Notes: generated by a model not told the origin, from the sequence alone. A stretch of 64,000 nucleotides of DNA from Fusarium oxysporum f. sp. lycopersici 4287 (GCF_000149955.1 NC_030993.1:248125-312124), one strand, 5' to 3'. Counted from the first letter of the stretch, positions 1-11,764 are shown. Program-made: numbers and translations.

Positions 1-2
1 CC

Positions 3-3000
3 AGTATTGCTGGCCTGGTGAGTCTCGCGGGTGCTGTTATATCAGCTGGCTATAAGTTGAACTCAAAGTTGAATGAGGATACGAGCGACACAAAGACGCT
101 GGTTAATGAGACAGCCAATTTCTCGGGCATCTTGCTGGGTGTAAAGGCACACCTAGAGTCCTTTCACTCTCTCGATGTCGATTTGGAGGCTGTTCACAAA
201 ACCATTGAAGACAGCAAGCTTACGATAAAGCTTATCGATGAGCTATTAGCCAAGCTTTCAAAGTCAAATCGCATTGAGATGTTGATCAAAGCTGGTGGAC
301 GGGAGGAGCAGGCCGTGAAGTTACTTCGACGTATTGAGCAGTACAAGATGTTCTTTGTCCTATGCTTTCAGCTTGAGCAAAGGTAAAGACTTTCTTGGCC
401 TACCCAGGAAAGAAGAAATACTGATATGGAACAAGCTCTCAATCCGAAACCCTCCAGATCCAGATGGAGGGGATTGTGACTCAGTTGAAGTCATTAGGCG
501 AAACTCAGAAGGGCGTTGAGAAGGCAGTTGGTAAGTTGGTAGATGCTGGTCAAAGTAAGTACTTATCTCCTCCTTGCGAAACTGGCGCTCAAATGATACT
601 GTGCAGTTCAGCAACAAGAAAAGATCATCAAGTGGCTTGGCACACCAACAGAAGATGAGCACAATGATCTATGCAAGCAACGAGATACCTCATCGGCTGA
701 GTGGATTTTGAAGAGGGAAGAATTCAACAATTGGTTATCCTGTCCAGGTTCAGCATTATTATGCCTTAACGGAACACGTAAGTGCATTGACCTACGTGCT
801 ACTAGTGCTAAATATTCTCCTAGAGGGTTCAGGGAAGTCGGTGGTTATGTGGGTTTCTGCATTCAAGACCCTTTAATACAATATAGCTAACAAGTATAGA
901 TCCAAGGTTATCGAATCGCTTCAAGAGTCTACGCTTGAGCCTGGAAGTAATGCTGTAGTTTACCACTACTGTCGCTTCACCAACCCATCCAGTCTTTCGC
1001 CTACGAATCTAGTCGGGTCGCTCATAGGTCAGCTTCTCAAACAATCTTCCAACACAAGCGCCCTCTTGGAAGTTGTGAATAATGTCTACGAAAAACATCG
1101 CAAGCGATCTGCTCACCCAAGTCTCCAAGACCTGCAAGCTCTATTCACTGATCTCTCTAATTACTTCGAGAGAGTTCTCCTTGTCATCGATGGCTTGGAC
1201 GAAATGAGTGGCTACTGGGAGATCTTGGACTTTTTGGAGACTCTACCCGAGGCAAATATTGAGTTCAAAATTCTGATAGCGAGCAGAGCTGGAATGGGTC
1301 TTGAAGATGCCTTTTCATCATGCTTCAGAATCGCAATTACGTCGACAGACGTTGCATCAGACATTGAGAGCTTGGTCCGCAAAAAGCTCAGTAAGCGCCG
1401 ATTTCGCGGATCTGAAGTTGAGGCGGTCATCAAGGAGCTAATTGTTCGCGCTGATGGAATGTAAGTAGCCACCAAATCTCACAACCAATGGCTGACGGTC
1501 CGCCTCTACAGGTTTATATGGGTTATATGTCAGATTGATCATCTTTCCCGCGTCCGAACAGGTCTCGGTCCAAAGCTTGTGCAGGCTCTACCTCGCAACC
1601 TCGAGAAGACCTTCGAGCAGGCCTTTCAAACTCTCGAAGATGAAGAAGAGAAAATGCTTGCCAAGCGTATCTTGCAGTTTGTCATGTTTGCTAATAAGCC
1701 CCTCGACTTATCAGAATTGGTTGAAGGAATCGCCGTTGCGTCGGACACAAGGACTCTCGACGATGTGAAGTCAAATTCACTGCGTGAAAAGAGTTACGTC
1801 TTTGAGCTCTGCGGAAGTTTGATTCGGGAGTCTCAGGCAACCTCAAAGATTGATCTGGCACACTACTCCGTGTATGAGTTTCTCCAATCACCCAGGCTAG
1901 AGGGAAACAGGGATAATGAGCTATATCTCGATAAGTCTGATGGCAATATCGAGCTTCTCACGGCTTGCATTCAGTATCTGACCATTGAGAGCGTTTCGGC
2001 TGGTGGCATTGTCGAAGAAGTAGAGGCTGCGCTGGAGGATGACGATCTATACATCAGTCCCGAAGTCTTTGCCAATACGCCATTCCTCCAACATGCTGTT
2101 AGCAACTGGCCAGCCTATGCTTCAAAACTCTCAGACGCCAATCTTAAAGATATTTGGACCTCTGTTCTACTTCCGTTCTTCGAACCTAGTTCGAACTACT
2201 TCAAGTTCTGGGTACGCAAAGCACGCTATCTTCACGGATACTACAAGTATCCTCCGGGAATCACACCACTGCACGTCGCTGCTGCCCATGGGCTGCCAAG
2301 TCTGGCAAGAATCCTTTTGGAAGATAGCCATCTCAGCAAAGCGACTTGGCAGATATCGAAAGCCAAAGTGGGGAGCAGGACGCCGCTACATATGGCTATC
2401 GAGAACGATCAAAACTCGGTGATCGATCTTTTTCTGGGACTTGATCTTATCGACTCAACAGATGAAAGAGGCAGAACCCCTTTGCATCTAGCTATCGAGT
2501 GTGCAAACGAAGAAGCTGTCAGCAAACTTATCTTAGCTGGTGCAAATGTGAATCGCTGTGAGGAAGACGGACGAACGCCGCTCTTCATCGCCATTGAGAA
2601 CAACTGGGATGGTCTGGCAGCACCACTCGCAGAGATGGCGAGCCAGAACACGACCATGCCAGATGGGCGCGGGCCTCTCCACCTTGCAGCACAAACTGGA
2701 AGCGCGACGTGGTTGAAATGTCTGATGCTTGCATTTACTCCAAAAGCCATAAATAAACCCGACAGTCGTGGTTGGAGCCCGCTACTCTACGCTATTGATA
2801 GGGGCCATTTGGAAGTAGTCAAGCTCCTGTTATCAAACCCGAACTGTGTAGAAATCGGTGACAAGAACCGATGGACGCCTCTGCATGCTGCTATCAAGCA
2901 GCAGAATCTGGACTGCGCCACGGAGCTACTCACCTCTAATGTTCCGAAATTGCGATTTTGGGAATATGATCAAGAAGAGCCTGAAAGAGAAATGGAAGAA

Positions 3001-5025
3001 CCTGACCCTGAGATGACGGGGAAATATGGCGGGGGATACAGGCCGAGACGGTCCGCTGCAGCAACTATCGGGGGCCTAAGTCGACGCTCAGAGGAGTGGG
3101 CACCGGAATCATCATCCGAACGCCAACCGCAGACGGCAGTCTCGGCGCCATTATTTCTGGCAGTCTCATCACCATTACTTCTGGCAGTCTCCAGCAACTA
3201 CAAGGCTGGGGTTGAATTGCTCCTTCGCCATGCCGAGGCCTATGGCCGAAACGAGATAGGCCTGTTAGAAGAAAACGGCGAATGCCTCAAAACATCGATG
3301 ATACTATCTGAAACAACCATCTTCAAGAAGCTAATCCCAGTCTCGACAGCAAAGAGCATACTGGCTGTTCTGCCTGGTTGTCTCGAGAAGGGCGGAGTAT
3401 TCATAGAGACCTTGAAGCAAAGACTTGACAGTGCCTTTGCACACAAGCAGCTTCTACCAGAGGCATTGTCGGACGACAGGCTGACGCTTGAAATTGCACA
3501 TATGGTACTGGATACCTGGCCTGTTCAAGCTACCACGCTTCCAGACAACATACTTCACCTCGCTATACAGGTCGGATATGACCATGACGTACGCTTGATG
3601 ACGCGTCTTATAGATGGAGGAGCCAACACCTCTTATGTTGACAAAGAAGGGCGAACCCTGTTACATGTGGCAATCAACCACTTCAACTGGCCTGCTACAA
3701 CCTTTATGATTGACAGTCTGCCACTTAGCAAAGAGATATTATCCAGTGCTCTTCACTGTCTCGTTGACGTTGCTCCAACACAAGGCAATGATATCGATCC
3801 TGAGATTCTCTCAATCTTGAATCTGCTTCTCGAAAAGGGCGCTGATGTCACCAGCCATGATGGATCTGACCTCAGTACTTGCCACATAGCCGCTGGTAGA
3901 GAAGATAGTGCTTTCTTGAAATGGGCGTTAGAGAACAATGCTATACTAGCAGCTCTAACCTCGAAGGATGATACTCCAATTACCGTGGCGGTGAGGTATC
4001 GGAAATATGAGAACTTACAATGCATTCTCGACAACATTCTTCAGACTGCGCCAGAGACTCTGATTGAGTTTCTGGCCACGCCAAGTATTACCAGTGGGAC
4101 ACCCCTCATACAAGCCATTGAGCTCTCCGACATCACAAGCTTGACCAAGCTCGTGGAGGCTGACAAGGCTGCCGAGTTGCTGGTTAAGAAGGATATTGAT
4201 GAATGTCAAAGTAGGCGGCTGACAGCTTTCACTGATGCGCTGTGCAATGCTATTCGGAAGCAATCGGACCAGGCTGCGATGCTATTGATCAAATTCATGA
4301 GTAACATCTCATCGACAAGTTCATCAGGGGAGACGCCTCTGCATACAGCTGTGCAGGAGGAAGATGAAAAGATGGTAAGGGCCCTTCTCGAGCACGGGGC
4401 ACAGTTGAACGTACAGCATCGCGACACCGGAGAGACACCATATGCAGTTGCAACAATCGCCAATCTGACAAGGATAAAGGCTATTCTAAGCGAGCGTCAA
4501 GTGGAATTTCAGCCCCCAGATATTATTGCAGCAGCCAAGGCTGGAGATGAAGGCTTGGTTGCAAAGGTCTTGGCTGCATACCCTAATGACGTCTACAATC
4601 AAAGAAAGGCACTATTCACAGCACGAAAACTACGACAGAAGAAGATTGAGAAGACTCTCCACGAAGTTTTATCAACGGATACCGAATCTCCTGTAGTGGA
4701 CGACATAGCCAGGAATGCATACGGCGATACAGTTCTGCACCAAGCAGTTCGTGCAATGAACCCCGAAAAGCTAAGGTCTTTGTGTAGTGGTGATGACAGA
4801 GCGGTACTGGATGCTTACGACCTGGGAGGTGATTCTGCATTGATGCTTGCTATCCGATTGTGTCATTGGAGCGGTGCTGAGGTCTTGGCTAACGCAGGGG
4901 CGGATATAGATGAAGCCCTCAAGAAGGCGTATGCGGAGAAGTGTGATCTTTGGATTGATAAGCTTGTTGAGCTTAAGAATCGTTATGGAAGAGTGAGAGG
5001 TTTGGTATATTCTGTTAGTACATGA
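3..5025 (+). CDS. NACHT-ankyrin STAND (NLR-like) protein, 5' end outside window
   Basis: Proposed exons are 3-382, 436-554, 607-777, 824-848, 900-1460 and 1512-5025, giving 1589 codons in frame from base 3. No convincing start codon is seen and the frame is open to the window edge, so the N-terminus lies upstream. The first ~125 residues resemble the helical N-terminal domain common in fungal STAND proteins. Splicing out 778-823 and 849-899 creates a Walker A motif, GTQGSGKS, around residue 227; without both introns the frame hits a stop. Walker B is VIDGLDE near residue 325, typical of NACHT. From about residue 669 to the end there are many ankyrin-type repeats (TPLHxA), broken by a Pro/Glu/Arg-rich linker near 2960-3110. 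Such proteins act as cytosolic receptors in fungal allorecognition or immunity; that role is inferred from the family. Confidence 0.85.
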
Positions 5026-5683
5026 TAGAGGTTAGGATTAGCTTTAAGTGGCTTGTCTTTAACCTGGCATGGTTCTAAGCAACAGCCGCCACCAATTTCT
5101 AGGGTCTTCGAGGATTGACAGTGCACTGACGGAGAGGTATGGCGTCGTTAGATGTTTAGTCTAACCTATCCTTGAATCTGGCTTGGGTTACGCAATCGAT
5201 GCGTTGTACTACTTTGACTGGTGTCCACAAGGGGAGAATTCCATGGGTTAGCAGACTGGCGCGTCATAGCAACAGTCTCCAACTTGGGCCAGGATCCTGT
5301 CAGTGATCGGGTCTATTCGACGGTAGTTGACTCACAGCCCTGTCAACCCTGTACTTCCCTTGGGGACTGCAAATTAGAGTTTGTGAGGATCTAGCACACG
5401 TACATCCATACAGGGCCTGAGGCCGTAATATATGAGTAGGCTTCCGGCGTTCTTGTTCATATGAGGTTAGTGCTTACTGGTTAAAACTCTTTCCTAAGCC
5501 TGGCCTAGGTATCACTCTTGTTTATGGCTAGAATCAAGCCAGAAACATGCTTTGATAATGTAACGTCTATCTAAACCAGGCTTCAAGGCAGCACCAGCAT
5601 CAGCACCTTTTATGTCATATTCCATGGAGTTGTCTTAAAATTCACCGTACCGTGTACCACAAGTCTGTTCTACAGCCACCAAA
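5026..5683. other. Intergenic stretch
   Basis: No supported gene was found between the NACHT-ankyrin stop and the next start. The last part presumably carries the promoter of the gene at 5684. Confidence 0.5.
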
Positions 5684-6322
5684 ATGTCTGGACGACGTGA
5701 AAATTCCAGTAGCAGTGACAGCGACTGGGTCGAGGTCGAACGCATTCCACTTATTATTTCGCTCGACGATAGCGACGACTTATCGCAACCCACGTCACCA
5801 TTCATACACCTACCACTGCATGAGCCCTACGCAACCACCGAACAGGGCCTGGGATCCCGGTTCCTCCCCTCTGAAACCACAACCACTGATTGCGAGATAC
5901 GACAAAACTATGGGGACATGGAAACCGAATCATCAACATCCAAGGGACAGTTGCCCAGCCTATCGATCTCCGAGTCAGTTGTGAGCAGGCAGGATGATAC
6001 CACGACCACGACCACCGACCCCGCTACAAACCCTCGCGATTTCCACCAGGCCTGTTGTGGAGTGAAAGAGTTCGTCACTGCAGTCACTGAACTTGCATGT
6101 GATTTAGGGGCATCTCGCATTTACAGTCTCAGCAGGATATACTCGGTATGTCAGCATCTCTCGATACAAGCGGAGGAACTTGAGAAGATTTCCGAATCAT
6201 ATTCCAATCACTGGGTTTCAAATGGTTCCAAGGCGCCTGCGGTAGACATCCCACTTGGTCCCGACTTCTGTACTCTGGTGGGAAGGCTAAGCGCACAGCT
6301 TATGCAAACGCGAGTTGCGTGA
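5684..6322 (+). CDS. Hypothetical acidic, Ser/Thr-rich protein (212 aa)
   Basis: An intronless frame begins at an ATG with a good fungal context (CCAAAATG) and ends at TGA 6320-6322. The N-terminal half is low-complexity and acidic, with a serine run followed by DSDWVEVE and a threonine run around residues 104-109 encoded by an imperfect CCA/CGA repeat. The second half (about residues 115-212) looks folded, with alternating hydrophobic helices such as VKEFVTAVTELACDLG. I do not recognise the family and see no signal peptide or membrane segment. It sits between a STAND receptor and a HET relic, so an accessory role is possible but unsupported. Confidence 0.5.
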   Translation: MSGRRENSSSSDSDWVEVERIPLIISLDDSDDLSQPTSPFIHLPLHEPYATTEQGLGSRFLPSETTTTDCEIRQNYGDMETESSTSKGQLPSLSISESVVSRQDDTTTTTTDPATNPRDFHQACCGVKEFVTAVTELACDLGASRIYSLSRIYSVCQHLSIQAEELEKISESYSNHWVSNGSKAPAVDIPLGPDFCTLVGRLSAQLMQTRVA

Positions 6323-6678
6323 GCTCCTTCCAGCCGATGGCAGTATTGCTTCGTTAGAGGCGAGAGGCATCCCACTGTAAATGGACCTTGCGCTAGGCTG
6401 CTGTTCAGACTCGTTGAGAGATACTTATGAGGTACTCACTGAGTTCCTGCCCATCCTAAAAGCGAAAGTAAATTCGTCTAATTACATATTATTACTTCGC
6501 TAACAGAATATAGGGACTTTGACAAGTTCAGCACTAGAGGCATGGCTTTTCCACCTAGAAATACCAGTCATTCTAGTAGGGGGGCCGATAAGACGTTAGT
6601 GACTTGCCATCGATGTCGTTTGCCAAAAATAACGCGGCGCATCCCTCGATTCTAATTAGGTGAGTTTGAGGTCTGCTT
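6323..6678. other. Intergenic stretch
   Basis: Between the acidic protein and the HET relic I see no coding signal. It holds the 3' flanks of both. Confidence 0.5.
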
Positions 6679-7395
6679 TCAGCGTCTCTGCCCCATGTGA
6701 GATGCACCAGCCGCAGTACTCCGAATTGCAAGTCCCAGGTTGTCTTTGAGACACCAGAAATTCGTTATATACTCGTGGTCGTCAGTGATATTGGTTAGAA
6801 TTTCTCTGCTTTCTGTTTCAGACCGCGTTCTGTAGGGATAAACCAATGAATTAAATCGACAAACTATTTCAACCATTGTTCCAAGAAATGCTGGATTAGC
6901 ATAGGCTGTTTTATAGCGTTGGTCTGTTTCTCTGCAATTTGAATCCATATCATAGGGCTAACCATCAAGGGCTCATATCGTAAATGACTCAAGTCGCAAT
7001 CTTCTTCAGCAAAATATTTGCAGTCTGTCTGATTCTGCTCTGTGTGCCTAGAGAATTCCTGGGATGATTGCACCGGTACGTGAGTATCCCAAGTAGGGAC
7101 CCATGATGGGATACCATGAGAGTTCACGAGTTACGAGTTGTGAACTATACATCCAGTAGGGGTTTGCGTGCTGGGTGAGATCGCAACAATGATGTATTTT
7201 CATCAGGTATACAGCAACACCGATATAAACTTCGCGGGTCATTAGCTCGTAATCAGGAGTCAAGTCCAAAGCTTGGATATCATTAATAAGTCCTAGTAAG
7301 CCAAAAACCTTGTCACGCGGATCTGTTATTCCGCAGATACCGGTCACAGCAAGTAATTCCCTTAAGTCTAAAGTACTCGTAGCAACTATTATTTT
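6679..7395 (-). pseudogene. HET-domain protein relic (frameshifted)
   Basis: The reverse strand keeps recognisable pieces of a heterokaryon-incompatibility (HET) protein in three reading frames. The first piece (about 7395-7120) contains TDPRDKVFGLLGL followed by PDY and EVY, the hallmark found after the HET core. The next piece (about 7130-6890) contains IPSWVPTWDT, another family hallmark. The last (about 6930-6679) continues in a third frame with FLGTMVEIVCRFN. The same DNA switches frame near 7120 and near 6900, so at least two frameshifts are needed. No start codon or N-terminal HET core is present, so the relic is also 5'-truncated. It should not make a functional protein. Confidence 0.7.
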
Positions 7396-8400
7396 ATTTT
7401 ACCAACAAATCGCACCTATAGGGGAAACTCGACCCCTTGTAAATAAAGCTGAGAGATTAACTCATTAGATATTGTAAGTGATAGCAGCCTGCAATGAAGC
7501 GTGATAGACTATGCAAGAAGAAGCTCTTGGACGATCTATACTTCGGCGAAGTAAGACCTCGAAAAGAGCTTGTTAAGAATGGCAAGATTGGCGGGCTCAC
7601 TTAAGGATAATATATCGGGGGTATCTGTCGTTTAAAGATGTTTTAATAGAGTTATGGCCGTAGTGCTTGAGCCATCTACTCTATGCTCTTCTTCTCCTAT
7701 ATAAGTATGAATCTATGCTGCATTAGAGTATATAGTTCTTATTAACCTGACCTGATGAGATTATTCAGAAGGAGATAACTGATCAATGCAAATAGAATCG
7801 ACCTATAGTAATATTAAGTTATCTTTCTGGCGCAGGCTTCGTAAAGCTCGGTTACAATTGAATGTGATAGGGAGGACTCTCGTATATTCGCCATCACCTA
7901 GAAATATGCGCTTTGAAAGTGATGTATCTCCGTTGTGATTTGCCTAAGTATAAGATAAGGCAGAATATCCTATAGACTTGGCGTGACTCCAATCGACCAC
8001 GGAAAGACATCCGCCGAGTGTCGAGCCTGGAGCCGCGGAACAGCTTCAGTAGTCGAATTTGGGAAGGCTTTTAAGTAATTAATTTCCATTTAAATAAGGC
8101 TGTTTTATTTTATAGGCTTCCTTTTATGTATAAGATTTAGCGGGGATTTCTTAAAATTATAAGTCGAGAAAAAACCTTGAATTTATTTTAATTACTATTA
8201 ATAAACCTTTAATTAAAATATTCTTTAAGGAATTATAATTACTTTTAACTTTATGTAAGATAAAAATAACTTCTTTTTATTATTTAAACTTAATTTTCTT
8301 TTAAATTTATAAATGAGCCTTAAAAGATATATCTAAGTATTCTTAAAATCTAATCTTTTCTACTGCCAGCTACCCCACTTCTACTACCTCAACTCAATAT
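7396..8400. other. Non-coding stretch with strongly AT-rich block
   Basis: No gene is supported. From about 8060 to 8345 the sequence becomes extremely AT-rich, with long runs of TTAA/TTTTA. This fits RIP-like decay of a former repeat, but no element could be identified. Confidence 0.5.
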
Positions 8401-8404
8401 CACA

Positions 8405-8599
8405 ATGGAGTCTACCAAGAACAACGCTCGGAAGATCTGGGCCGCTGTCGTTCGTCACGCCAAAGAGCATCACCAGTCTGTGAATGCCGTAGTCAATGCC
8501 TACTATCCTCAACCATCATCACTTTCTCCTCGCACTGTCGCAAAGACAGTCCAGTCGACCTCATCAACTCCCCGATCTTCTTATGAGACGGGTAACTGA
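8405..8599 (+). CDS. Small hypothetical protein or first exon (64 aa)
   Basis: A short frame starts at an ATG in good context (CACAATGG), preceded by a pyrimidine-rich leader, directly after the AT-rich block. The peptide is basic at the N-terminus (KNNARKIW) and Ser/Thr-rich at the C-terminus, with stop TGA at 8597-8599. A GTAACT just before the stop could be a splice donor, so this may be the first exon of a decayed longer gene. The family is not recognised. Codon use looks like ordinary coding sequence, unlike the AT-rich DNA before it. Confidence 0.35.
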   Translation: MESTKNNARKIWAAVVRHAKEHHQSVNAVVNAYYPQPSSLSPRTVAKTVQSTSSTPRSSYETGN

Positions 8600-8620
8600 G
8601 TGTCTCTTATCGTTCTGGTG

Positions 8621-8656
8621 TATTCGCATGCATATTCGCTTGCATATTCGCTTGCA
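8621..8656 (+). repeat. 12-bp tandem repeat, three copies
   Basis: The unit TATTCGCWTGCA occurs three times head to tail and is followed by a partial copy (TATCGG). The first copy differs from the others at one base. Confidence 0.8.
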
Positions 8657-9352
8657 TATCGGCAGGCTTGGAATGGCAATATACGATGCTTGGAAGAGTA
8701 TTGGGATTTATAGCGCTTGGTATAATCGGTGTTTATTGGGCCACATTTCTTGCTAGCTGGGATAACTTGGGAGCGTGGTGTTAGGATTGAGTTAATATGA
8801 TAATACTTAAATGTTTTCTTTTCCATCATGACGCAACAAAGGTGACTGCAGTAACTTGCACGTGATGACTTAATCTCGAATATGGCGATGCGCACTCGGC
8901 TGACTTTGGGCAGAGAACACAAGGGCTACAGATTACATCCATTTTAACAGGTTTTTTGCGACCATCAATCGGTTCGTGCCCCTTACCTGATCCGATGTGA
9001 TAAGCTTCTAGCGAAACGGGTGCTGTAGCCGCTGGTGCTCAATCCTTATTGCTCACATTTTCGGCCCCCAAGTTGCCCCCTGTCTTTCAGGATTCAGACC
9101 CCTGCGTCAACTGGGTCTAGCAGCAACATTGGCCCTCTTAATTGGAAGAAGGTGAGCATGTGGTGCAGGGTGTTTTCAGCTCTTACTCAATAATTACCGC
9201 ACTGGCTAGGACAGGACTTTAAAAGCGCTGACTATTTCTACTATTTCTCTGGGCGAGGACCCCGCTTTCTCACACACAACATTTCTCTCGTCCTTGGACC
9301 AATAATTTGGCATTTTATAACTCCATAACGACCTTCGCCAATCTACTATACA
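8657..9352. other. Intergenic stretch
   Basis: No gene is supported. The last ~100 bases are the likely promoter and leader of the membrane-protein gene at 9353. Confidence 0.45.
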
Positions 9353-10480
9353 ATGCGTCTCTTGCGGGTGATATGCCTTCTGGCAGCTCATGGGCTGTAC
9401 ATATCTACCGTCTCCGCGGTTCTCGACCGGTCTCGCTCCCAGTTCCGGTCATGGTTTCCCACAATAGAAAAATACTCCAAAGAACATTGGATGAAGGAAG
9501 ATTGCCCTAAAGAGTTCGAGGCCTATTTCGATGAGAACCTAAAGGAAGAAGGTGGTGCTCACGTCTACTCGAGCGACTTGATGAACTGTATTCTCAATGT
9601 CTATGGAGAGGTCAACAAAGCAAACATGGCCGTCACAGCTATCCTGCTGGCGCTTCTTCCCGGAGGTCTGGTACAGTTTGGACCTAGCATGGCTGAGATA
9701 AGCCTCTTGAGCACCCGCAGACCAATCCTTGCCATGCTCCTAGGCTTTGGACTAATGTCACCAAACCCTAACGAGTTTGAGTACGAGGCCATATTGGAGA
9801 AAGCCTCTAACAACAACGAGCCCCTTGTACCCCTACGCATTTTAGATGGACGCTCCTTCGCTGCAAAGGTTCTTGTGTCTCTTGTTGAATATGGCATCGG
9901 GTTGGCCGCGACGGGAAACTTGTTCTGGGAAGTCTATAGGTTCACGTATCAGGCCATATCCCTTGCCCCGATGGTCGTCTACATTTACGGCTTGCCAGAG
10001 ACATCTATACTGTTTGGTTGGGCCTTTCTGAACATACCAATCTACCTGCTAAGCTTTGGCGTCTTCGCCTTGACCTTCCGCCGGACGACATCAAGAAGCA
10101 ATCTTGTTAGCTTTATCGTTGGCGAGCTGACTCCTTGTGGCCAAGGCCGAAACCTTACAATCAGGCGCCGAGACAACAGGCGGTTTCAACAGAACCTTCT
10201 TGGGACTGCTGTCAGAGTGATTGGAGGTCTTCATATCATTCTTGGCACTGTTCTCATCGGTAGCATTGTTCTTATTCCTTTGGCAGACTCTTTGCCGGTT
10301 ATCTACACCTTTGTCTTCGCGGCTTTATTTACAAGGGCTGTCTTGGTTTATGAGTTAAATGGTCTGGCGAGAAAGACGACTATAGAGAAGGAGAACATGT
10401 CACGGGAAGCTGATGCTGAGGCCAAAGGTCTTCTAGGCGTTAATTGTATCCCACTGACCCAAAGGGATATGGAAGAGTAA
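9353..10480 (+). CDS. Multi-pass membrane protein of unknown function (375 aa)
   Basis: A single uninterrupted frame starts at ATG in the context ACAATGC and ends at TAA. Residues 1-23 look like a signal peptide or first membrane helix ending at VSAV. Further hydrophobic segments lie near residues 83-100, 120-130, 163-182, 202-240, 280-305 and 310-330, so roughly six membrane passes are expected. The segment between the first two (about 24-80) is charged and carries two cysteines, suggesting an extracellular or lumenal domain. The C-terminal ~50 residues are charged and probably cytosolic. I recognise no catalytic or transporter motif. It stands alone between AT-rich stretches. Confidence 0.7.
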   Translation: MRLLRVICLLAAHGLYISTVSAVLDRSRSQFRSWFPTIEKYSKEHWMKEDCPKEFEAYFDENLKEEGGAHVYSSDLMNCILNVYGEVNKANMAVTAILLALLPGGLVQFGPSMAEISLLSTRRPILAMLLGFGLMSPNPNEFEYEAILEKASNNNEPLVPLRILDGRSFAAKVLVSLVEYGIGLAATGNLFWEVYRFTYQAISLAPMVVYIYGLPETSILFGWAFLNIPIYLLSFGVFALTFRRTTSRSNLVSFIVGELTPCGQGRNLTIRRRDNRRFQQNLLGTAVRVIGGLHIILGTVLIGSIVLIPLADSLPVIYTFVFAALFTRAVLVYELNGLARKTTIEKENMSREADAEAKGLLGVNCIPLTQRDMEE

Positions 10481-11764
10481 TGCGATCTGATAGCATGCCA
10501 GCACCGTGACCACAGGCCTGCGCCTACTGTCCAGCAAAAGATTCGACGGTCACCCTAAGCTGGAAGTAATCATAAGTTACTCTAGAGGGCATGTTCCACA
10601 TATGATCAACCAGATAAAAAAGAATACTGCTTTGTTTGGCGTGCAACGTGGGTTTACAGAGGTTATGGGTAATGACATTTGGATTACAATATCAGGAATG
10701 TTTAATATGCATTTATTGCATTACCTCTTGGGAAATATGCCTCATAAAAAAGTAAGTTTAGCATTGATTACTTTTTTAGCCATAAGAAACTTGGTAGAAA
10801 ATATTTGGAGATAATTGGAAGAGAAAAGATCCTCGATGAATATTAACTCAAGGATTTTACATCTGAAATGCAAGACAAATATTATTTGGTTGAGCAGATT
10901 GAGCCAGTGCACTAAGTTAATAGATCTTCTAATTTGTTTATACAGTCTCTCGACCATTGACTTTTGAGATAAGCACAATAACAGGCCCTTAAACCCCGAT
11001 CCTAGGTTTATTGCGCGTATGAATGTGCCAAGAGAACACGATAGGGACAGAGCTGTTAATTCTCTTTACATAGGAACAATAAATCAGGCAGTAGTCCCCC
11101 CTCGCTTCTGGCCTTTATAATTCTCATCTATATACCATTTCAAATTATCCTTTCTCGTGAATATCTTACCACAACTATTGCATATCCTACTTATAGGTAG
11201 ATAATTAGTTTAATCTGCCTACAATTTGTACATATTCCACACATAGCACTATTTTTCCTTTTCCCAAGTACAGTCTTAAGACACATTCTATAGTAGCATA
11301 GATACTGCCTAAGAAAAAACAACATAAGCTAACCAGCATAGGCTTTATTATATCTACCAAGATCCTCGACAATAATAACAATATAAGGCTAACTACTAAT
11401 AAATATTCCTATATAATAGCAGCTTTATATTTGCAGTCTTTCTAATTATAAGTGAGTTGTGGTTTTCTTTTTGGCAAATTAGCCAGAGAATTGCCTATAT
11501 AAGACACCTAGTATATAAAGGTTAAACTAAATCCTGCTATATTATATATTTTTTTTCTTAAGTTTGCAAGTCAGCCTCTGAGTCACGCAACTATCCAAGG
11601 ATGCTTTACAAAAGTCCTCCATGCAGGGTGGGGCGAATGGGGGCGAGAGCTAGCTTGTGGATGGGTTGTGTTTATGCAATGATGAGAGATTCCAACTGTA
11701 AGGAACGCAAGACTGGCCCAGGCTCAACAGTGTATCCCTTCGGCTTGACGATACCACTCCTAGC
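10481..11764. other. AT-rich gene-poor stretch
   Basis: Apart from the zinc-finger relic listed separately, nothing coding is supported. Base composition is AT-rich, with many TATA and TTAT runs, as in the other decayed blocks. Confidence 0.5.
11092..11190 (-). pseudogene. C2H2 zinc-finger relic with His-to-Tyr changes
   Basis: Read on the minus strand, 11188-11115 encodes CNSCGKIFTRKDNL followed by KWY, IDENY and KGQKR. This matches a C2H2 finger (C-x2-C-x3-F-x5-L), except that both zinc-binding histidines are tyrosines. His (CAT/CAC) to Tyr (TAT/TAC) needs one C-to-T change each, as RIP produces. A second cysteine pair, CGICTNC, lies just upstream in another frame, with stops between them. 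No open gene remains. Confidence 0.5.

Noticed and set aside
10506..10814. A 102-codon plus-strand frame
   Set aside because: AT-rich, no motif, no good start context; likely chance.
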